A DNA stretch of 19,697 nt from Achromobacter sp. (GTDB lineage Bacteria > Pseudomonadota > Gammaproteobacteria > Burkholderiales > Burkholderiaceae_B), in assembly GCA_003454835.1 (NCBI GenBank), contig DMTA01000549.1, forward strand, positions 1-19,697. The letters are read 5' to 3'. This document shows positions 15,094 to 19,697 of this stretch, piece by piece. The first letter of the stretch is position 1. The number at the start of each line of letters is the position of its first letter. The notes under the pieces are model-generated. The model searched no databases, was not told where the DNA came from, and was given only the letters and a program-made list of their open reading frames with translations. Made by a program: the position numbers and the translations under genes.

Positions 15094-17220
15094 TCAGGCT
15101 CCCTGGAAGTTGCCGCACGGACAGTCCGACCGCGGGCAACTGCCATCGCTGCGCTTCATGCACAGCACATCGAACGGCAGGCCCGGAGCGGGAACGCCCA
15201 CCGGAGCTGGAATCAGGCTCGCGCCGCCGCTCTGTTGGCGCATCGGCCCCTTCATCTGAATCTTGATTCCATCGAGCGTGATGCCCGATCCGTCGATTCG
15301 GATGATTCCGCCCGGCCCTTTGAGGGAGAGGTGCTCCCCTGCCTGGATCTCGTAGATTTTGGTGCGGTGACGAATCGCCTGCCCGGCCTGCAACTCGGCG
15401 TGCCCCTCAACAGTCTGTTCCTGGTGGCCGCCGATGTTCACCCAATGATTGGCCGTGGTCTTGTCCCGGCGGTGATTGCCGACCTCTTCCATGCGGTCTT
15501 TGGCGGTGTAAATGGTGTGATTGCGCCCCACCGTCAGGAAGTCGTCTCGTCCGATGTCATGCCGCCGGTCCTGGCCGATGTTCACCTGTTCGTCATTGCC
15601 CACGGTCTCCTTGCGGTCGTGGCCGATGGTGATGGTTTCGTCGTGCTCGACCTGCTCGCTGCGGTCATGGCCGACGAACGTGGTTTCGTCGTGATTGACG
15701 TGGATGTTCTGGTCCTTCTGCGCGTGAACGTAGATTTCCTCCTGGTCCTTCTCGTCCTCGAAGCGCAGTTCGTTGAACCCCTCGCCCTTGTGAGTCTTGC
15801 TCTTGATCGTCATCCGCGTCTTGTGGCGCGGCAGTTCGTAGGGCGGCAATTGCAGGCGGTTGTAGGCGCGGCCGGTGATTACAGGCTGGTCAGGATCCCC
15901 ATCGAAGTAAGCGACGATGACCTCCTGGCCAATGCGCGGGATGGCCATGTGGCCCCACGTCGCGCCGGCGATGTTCTGCGAGGCGCGGATCCAGCAGGAG
16001 CTGTGTTCGTCCTCCTTGCCGAGACGGTCCCACGGGAACTGGACTTTCACGCGTCCATATTCATCGGTATAGATCTCTTCATTGGGCGGGCCGACCACGA
16101 CGGCGTTCTGCGGGCCGTCGATGCGTGGTCTGGGCAGCGGTTCCGCGCGCCACTCGGCGTCGTCCGGGACCAGTTCGGCCTCGTAGCTGTAGTGCGTTCC
16201 CAACTTGGCCTGCGCGCTTTCCTCGGCCTGGCTCGTATGTTGGATGCCGCGGTGGACAATGCGCACAGGGCGCCAGCCGCGGTTCATGTCTTCGCGCGGG
16301 TGGCCGGCCAGCGTGAAGGAGATACCGGGTTGCAGTCGCGGGTCATCGCCTTCAACGAAAGCAATGCACGCATCGCGGCGATGCCCGCGCAGGCGGTTCT
16401 CGGCGAAGGGCTTGCCGGCCTCGTCGAATTTGGCGCGGGCGGGATAGTCATAGCGTTCGTAGCGGCGGCCCTGGTGGTCCAAATCCCGCCCATCGCGGCT
16501 GTGCTGGTGCGTATACCGGGGATGGTGGAAGGTGTAGTCCCGCTGGGTCTGCCGCGCGGTGCGTACGTTCTCGGTGTACGTGAAACGTCGCAGCGCGGGT
16601 TGCGGCTGGTCACCGCCCGGGACGGGGTTGTACTGCACCGGTTCATCGCCCACGCGACCATGAATGAACAGGCGATCGCTGTGGACAAGCTGATGGCCCG
16701 ATGCGCCATGGCGGAAGGAATAGAAGAAACCTTCCTCGCGCATGAGGCGCTCGATGAAGTGGTAGTCCGTCTCACCGGCTTGCACGCAGTATTCACGGGC
16801 CTGATGCTCGGTGGTGCTGCGCTGCTCGTAGTCTTGAGTCAGCCCATGCGCCTTGAGCACCGCTTCAACGATCTGCGGAACGGTTTGGGACTGAAAGATG
16901 CGCCAGTCGGCGCTGAGTGAGAGGCGCGCCAGACGTGGCTCGACGAGGGCGGAGTAGCGTGACCTGCGAAAGCCCGTGTCGCCTTGGACGAACGACGAGA
17001 CCGCGCCGTGCACATAGCGCACAGCCGTGTCGCCGCGCCAGATCGTGAGTAACGCGGCGCGGTCCAGCACCTCGCCGAAGTCTATGGCGGGATTGGTGCT
17101 GGCCAGGTCTACTTCCAGCAGGAAGGTCTCGGACAGGCCTTCCTGCAGCGTGAATTCGACGACCTCAAAGGGCTCGTCGCCGATGGTGAACGTGAAGCGC
17201 AGATCCGATTGAGTGGGCAT
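15094..17220 (-). CDS. vgrG: T6SS spike protein VgrG
   Basis: VgrG forms the trimeric tip of the T6SS needle and carries effectors. Of 708 residues, the gp27-like part spans about 5-350, and the gp5-type OB fold about 370-455 (EIYTDEYGRVKVQFPWDR...CWIRASQNIAGATWGHMAIPRIGQEVIVAYFDGDPDQPVITG). From ~507 to 608 an eight-residue repeat with [VI]G-x-[DNH] character (FVGHDRSE, TIGHDRKE, NIGQDRRH) forms the beta-helical spike. A hydrophilic segment, a Pro-rich linker (LIPAPVGVPAPG, 669-680) and a short Cys-rich tail with Cys687, Cys695, Cys700 and Cys702 end the protein. No fused enzymatic domain is present, so it relies on cargo, here the downstream effector. It is the first gene of the island and lies behind a sigma-54-type promoter. 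Confidence 0.96.
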   Translation of the reverse strand: MPTQSDLRFTFTIGDEPFEVVEFTLQEGLSETFLLEVDLASTNPAIDFGEVLDRAALLTIWRGDTAVRYVHGAVSSFVQGDTGFRRSRYSALVEPRLARLSLSADWRIFQSQTVPQIVEAVLKAHGLTQDYEQRSTTEHQAREYCVQAGETDYHFIERLMREEGFFYSFRHGASGHQLVHSDRLFIHGRVGDEPVQYNPVPGGDQPQPALRRFTYTENVRTARQTQRDYTFHHPRYTHQHSRDGRDLDHQGRRYERYDYPARAKFDEAGKPFAENRLRGHRRDACIAFVEGDDPRLQPGISFTLAGHPREDMNRGWRPVRIVHRGIQHTSQAEESAQAKLGTHYSYEAELVPDDAEWRAEPLPRPRIDGPQNAVVVGPPNEEIYTDEYGRVKVQFPWDRLGKEDEHSSCWIRASQNIAGATWGHMAIPRIGQEVIVAYFDGDPDQPVITGRAYNRLQLPPYELPRHKTRMTIKSKTHKGEGFNELRFEDEKDQEEIYVHAQKDQNIHVNHDETTFVGHDRSEQVEHDETITIGHDRKETVGNDEQVNIGQDRRHDIGRDDFLTVGRNHTIYTAKDRMEEVGNHRRDKTTANHWVNIGGHQEQTVEGHAELQAGQAIRHRTKIYEIQAGEHLSLKGPGGIIRIDGSGITLDGIKIQMKGPMRQQSGGASLIPAPVGVPAPGLPFDVLCMKRSDGSCPRSDCPCGNFQGA

Positions 17221-17249
17221 GGCTGATTCCCGAGATGACCATGTCTCAA

Positions 17250-17265
17250 TGCAAACTCTGTGCCA
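17250..17265 (-). promoter_or_regulatory. Sigma-54 (RpoN) promoter of the vgrG island
   Basis: The minus strand reads TGGCAC-AGAGT-TTGCA (17265 down to 17250). It has the invariant GG and GC dinucleotides exactly 10 bp apart, as in -24/-12 promoters (consensus TGGCAC-N5-TTGCW). Transcription would begin near 17239, only about 19 nt before the vgrG ATG at 17220, leaving room for the ribosome site but not for another promoter. Such promoters need a bacterial enhancer-binding protein; candidate sites lie upstream at 17305-17316, 17382-17401 and 17435-17476. Confidence 0.8.
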
Positions 17266-17304
17266 GCTTGATCGCTTCGAACGCGTTGTTCTTTCTTATC
17301 AACC

Positions 17305-17316
17305 GCTTAGCTAAGC
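17305..17316. promoter_or_regulatory. 12-bp perfect palindrome upstream of vgrG promoter
   Basis: GCTTAGCTAAGC is fully self-complementary. It lies about 66-77 bp upstream of the predicted sigma-54 start, in a stretch with no gene, and could be a binding site for a regulator. There is no direct evidence which. Confidence 0.35.
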
Positions 17317-17381
17317 CTCTCCGCACAACTCTCCCATCTTGAATTGCACGAACACCTAGAAGTGCTTCCTCAACCGATTTT

Positions 17382-17401
17382 TCGGGCCAATAGTGGCCCG
17401 A
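17382..17401. repeat. Inverted repeat TCGGGCCA-N4-TGGCCCGA upstream of vgrG
   Basis: Perfect 8-bp arms separated by ATAG. The same TCGGGCCA arm starts both arms of the larger hairpin at 17435-17476, giving four copies in about 95 bp. Arms AAGTGCTT (17360-17367) and AAGCACTT (17410-17417) flank it as an outer stem. It could be an enhancer site about 143-162 bp upstream of the vgrG start, or part of a double terminator. Confidence 0.6.
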
Positions 17402-17434
17402 CATTTCTCAAGCACTTGAAAACAAACAAAGAAA

Positions 17435-17476
17435 ATCGGGCCAACCTTGACCCGAGCAGGTCAAAGTTGGCCCGAT
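17435..17476 (-). terminator. Strong intrinsic terminator of the dienelactone-hydrolase-type gene
   Basis: Arms at 17435-17452 and 17459-17476 pair over 18 positions with one mismatch, around a 6-nt loop. On the minus strand the stem is followed by a T-rich tail (TTTCTTTGTTTGTTTTC). It lies 26 bp after the stop of the upstream gene and should isolate it from the vgrG unit. Its arms begin with the same TCGGGCCA element as the inverted repeat at 17382-17401. Confidence 0.8.
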
Positions 17477-17502
17477 CACTGAGCCTTCGGGAAGGTTGTC
17501 CC

Positions 17503-18384
17503 TTACAACCCGTTCTGCTTGAACCAGTCCAGCATCCGCGTCCACGCCTGTTCCGCTTCCGCCTTGCGGTACGACGGGCGATAGTCCGCGTGAAACGCAT
17601 GACCGGCTTCCGGGTAGATATCGATGCGGGAGGCCTTGGCGGCCGCGGAGCCCTTGGCCAGTTCGACGCGCATACGGTCGACGTCGGCCTGGGAAATGCC
17701 GGCGTCCTTGCCGCCGTAGGCGCCCAGGACCGGGGCCTTCAGATCGTTGACGATGACCAGGGCCGACTTGGGTTTCAGTTCCGTAGGATCGCCCCCCAGT
17801 TGGCCGTACCAGGCGGCGCCGGCCTTGAGTTTGGGGTTGTGGGCGGCGTAGAGCCAGACCTGGCGGCCGCCCCAGCAGAAGCCCAGGATGCCCAGGCGGT
17901 CGGGATTGCCCCCGTTGGCGGCGGCCCAGGCTGCGGTGGCGTCCAGGTCGGCGATGACCTGCTTGTCGGGGACCTTGCTGACGATTTCGGCCTGTAGTTT
18001 GGGGATTTCGGTGTACTTGGACGGGTCGCCCTGACGCGCATAGAGTTCCGGCGCAATGGCGAGGTAGCCCTGGTGGGCCAGTCGCCGGCAGACGTCCTGG
18101 ATGTATTCGTGTACGCCGAAGATTTCCTGGACGACGATGATCGTGGGCAGGTTCTTCTTGCCATCCGGCGCGGCGCGGAAAGCCGGGATCTTGCCGTCGG
18201 AGGTGGGGATTTCGATCTTGCCGGCCACGAGGCCCTTGGCGTCCGTGGTGATGGCGGTCTGCGCCACCACCGGGCCTGCCGCCAGCGAGAATCCCGCCGC
18301 CGCGGTGGTGGCAAGGAAGCCTCGCCGGTCCAGCCGCAAGGGCGGGAGCAGGCTGTCAAAGTGCGCGTCGTCCTGGTCTTTCAT
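17503..18384 (-). CDS. Exported dienelactone-hydrolase-family protein
   Basis: A 293-residue alpha/beta hydrolase of the dienelactone hydrolase (carboxymethylenebutenolidase) family. The triad is visible: Cys170 in GFCWGG (nucleophile), Asp227 in GGKDAGIS and His262 in GHAFH; Glu87 in QEIFG matches the conserved Glu of the family. Unlike the cytosolic type enzyme it has an N-terminal twin-arginine signal (RRGFLATTAAAGFSL at 20-34, ending near VVAQ), so it should be folded before export to the periplasm. The ATG at 18384 was chosen because AGGAG lies 8 nt before it; the open frame reaches 18456 but overlaps the previous gene's end. Natural substrate is unknown; it is followed by a strong terminator. 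Confidence 0.92.
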   Translation of the reverse strand: MKDQDDAHFDSLLPPLRLDRRGFLATTAAAGFSLAAGPVVAQTAITTDAKGLVAGKIEIPTSDGKIPAFRAAPDGKKNLPTIIVVQEIFGVHEYIQDVCRRLAHQGYLAIAPELYARQGDPSKYTEIPKLQAEIVSKVPDKQVIADLDATAAWAAANGGNPDRLGILGFCWGGRQVWLYAAHNPKLKAGAAWYGQLGGDPTELKPKSALVIVNDLKAPVLGAYGGKDAGISQADVDRMRVELAKGSAAAKASRIDIYPEAGHAFHADYRPSYRKAEAEQAWTRMLDWFKQNGL

Positions 18385-18414
18385 CGAAAAGCTCCTGGTA
18401 AAAGACGGGCCCGG

Positions 18415-18435
18415 AGGGACGCGCCTCGCGTCCCT
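18415..18435 (-). terminator. Possible hairpin between DUF748 gene and hydrolase gene
   Basis: Perfect 9-bp arms AGGGACGCG (18415-18423) and CGCGTCCCT (18427-18435) with a 3-nt loop in the 68-bp gap between two leftward genes. No T-run follows on the minus strand, so termination is uncertain. Confidence 0.35.
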
Positions 18436-18452
18436 GCCCTGGCCTGCCGAGT

Positions 18453-19697
18453 TCACTTCAGGGAGAAGTCCACGCGTGAGGGTTGCCCCTCGTCCTTGAT
18501 GCCATCGGCGTCCAGCTGCGGCGCAACGATGAACACGCGATCCGCGAGTCCTTCCTGGGCTTGCAACTTCTCATAAACCGCCTGCGCGCGGGCATCGGCC
18601 AATTGGCGCAGCTGATCCTCGCCGACCGGGGCGGCCGCGCGCAACATCGCTTCCATCTGCGCGGCCGGGACGGATTTGGCCATGCCGATGAAATTGCGCG
18701 GTTTGTCCTTGAGGTCTGCGTCATCGTAGACGTCTTCGAGGTACTTGGCACGTTCGGCGGCGGAGACCGTGACGCCCTTGGGGTCGGGCTTCTTGCCGCG
18801 CGGCGCCACGTCGGCGGCCTTGGCGGCGCGGATCTTGGCGTCGACCCAGGCCTGGCGCAGGCCTTCGGTGTCGGTCTTGGGATCCGCGCGGCCGCTGATG
18901 TCCATCTTCAGGGCCGGGCGATCAGTGAGGGCCTTGGTGAGGGTTTCGATGCGCTGGAGCGTGTCTTCGGTGAGGACGGCGCTGCCGGGCGCGAATTCGA
19001 CGTAAGACAGTTCTTCGCCGCCGCCGAACGCGGACGCGAGCAGGCTGAAGGGCGAAGTCACGGCCTTGACGACCAGGTTCATCAGCACGCGCACGACGAT
19101 GCCGCCGACCGAGAATTCGGGGTCGTCGAGCGAGCCGGAGATCGGCAGGTTGATGTCGATGTTGCCGCGCGAATCCTTCAGCAGCGCGACCGCCAGCAGC
19201 ACGGGCAGCTTGGTGGCGTCGGGGCTGTTGGTCTTGTCGCCGAAGGTCAACTGGTTGAGCACGACGTGGTTGGTGGCCTGCAAGGCACGGTTCTTGATCT
19301 TGTATTCCAGGTCGACCGAAAGCTTGCCGCGCTTGATGGGGTAGCCGACATACTTGGCCGAATAGGTGTTGAAGCGCGGCAGGTCGACGCCTTTGGCGGA
19401 GGCCTTCAGGTCCAGGGACAGGTATTGGGCGAAGGGCTGCACGACGCCGCTGATAGAGAGCGGCGCAGTGGTGTAGACCCGTCCCGTGACCTTGACCTTG
19501 GCGGGCTGCGGGTTGGTGGAGGAGACCGCCGTGATGCCGCCTTCGATGCTGGACAGTTCGGCGACGTAATTGGGTTTGACGAAGCGGTCAGTGAAGGTCA
19601 TGCGACCGCGGGTCAGCGTGACGCTGTTGACCGAGATGTCCGGCATCGCGCTCGCGCGGCTGCCCTTGGCGGACGGCGCGGGCGCCCGCGGCGGCAG
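18453..19697 (-). CDS. DUF748 / AsmA-like envelope protein, C-terminal part (partial at window end)
   Basis: About 414 C-terminal residues of a larger protein; the frame is open to the right edge, where a low-complexity Ala/Pro/Arg segment precedes MPDISVNSVTLTRGRMTFTDRF, so the ATG at 19646 is internal. The repeated beta-strand pattern, NIDINLPISGSLDDPEFSVGG, SPFSLLASAFGGGEELSYVEFAPGSAVL and the closing ALTDRPALKMDISGRADP block are typical of DUF748 proteins, related to AsmA/TAM-type bridge proteins thought to act in the cell envelope (lipid transport or outer-membrane homeostasis). The exact role is not known. It is followed by the exported hydrolase after 68 bp, in the same direction. Confidence 0.9.
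   Translation of the reverse strand: MPPRAPAPSAKGSRASAMPDISVNSVTLTRGRMTFTDRFVKPNYVAELSSIEGGITAVSSTNPQPAKVKVTGRVYTTAPLSISGVVQPFAQYLSLDLKASAKGVDLPRFNTYSAKYVGYPIKRGKLSVDLEYKIKNRALQATNHVVLNQLTFGDKTNSPDATKLPVLLAVALLKDSRGNIDINLPISGSLDDPEFSVGGIVVRVLMNLVVKAVTSPFSLLASAFGGGEELSYVEFAPGSAVLTEDTLQRIETLTKALTDRPALKMDISGRADPKTDTEGLRQAWVDAKIRAAKAADVAPRGKKPDPKGVTVSAAERAKYLEDVYDDADLKDKPRNFIGMAKSVPAAQMEAMLRAAAPVGEDQLRQLADARAQAVYEKLQAQEGLADRVFIVAPQLDADGIKDEGQPSRVDFSLK

Noticed and set aside
14941..16920. A 659-codon plus-strand ORF opposite vgrG
   Set aside because: Long antisense frames are common in GC-rich genes with biased codons. The protein shows no domain, and the vgrG frame contains all family motifs.
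17360..17476. Clustered inverted repeats as a CRISPR array or IS end
   Set aside because: The spacing is irregular, there are no unique spacers of constant length, no transposase and no target-site duplication.

Overview
The window is about 19.7 kb of GC-rich bacterial chromosome with strong G/C bias at third codon positions. Gene content and protein style (Lnt, BioB with a 13-residue N-terminal extension, tripartite tRNA clusters, DUF748 and VgrG proteins) suggest a betaproteobacterium of the Burkholderiales, most likely Alcaligenaceae (Achromobacter/Bordetella-like). This placement is an inference from recollection, not a database result.

Layout. (1) 1-2086: the 3' part of lnt (+), convergent with an aldo/keto reductase (-). 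(2) 2087-3373: a long leader with a candidate promoter, then two consecutive copies of a tRNA-Ala(GGC)-Glu(TTC)-Asp(GTC) set, each followed by an intrinsic terminator. (3) 3579-7216 (+): a triple-PAS LuxR-type regulator with its own terminator, then bioB overlapping by 10 bp with a DMT-family transporter gene. (4) 7224-9349 (-): an MFS transporter with a long acidic, repeat-containing C-terminal tail, and a Prx5-type peroxiredoxin with a large palindrome in its leader. (5) 9597-10019 (+): a small exported protein of unknown function. (6) 10086-17265 (-): a self-contained type VI secretion (T6SS) effector island: vgrG, a DUF4123 adaptor/chaperone, a VasX-like membrane-active effector, a DUF6708-like membrane protein that is probably the immunity protein, and a decayed fragment of a second copy of that immunity-like protein. 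(7) 17503-19697 (-): an exported dienelactone-hydrolase-family enzyme and the 3' part of a DUF748/AsmA-like gene.

The most informative part is the T6SS island. Its four genes are co-directional and nearly touching, so they look like one transcript. A near-perfect sigma-54 (-24/-12) promoter lies immediately upstream of vgrG, with palindromes at typical enhancer distances upstream of it. The effector and immunity-like genes look lower in GC than the flanks, as expected for a swappable cargo behind a more conserved VgrG carrier. No T6SS structural genes, Hcp or PAAR gene occur in the window, so the spike would have to use an apparatus encoded elsewhere.
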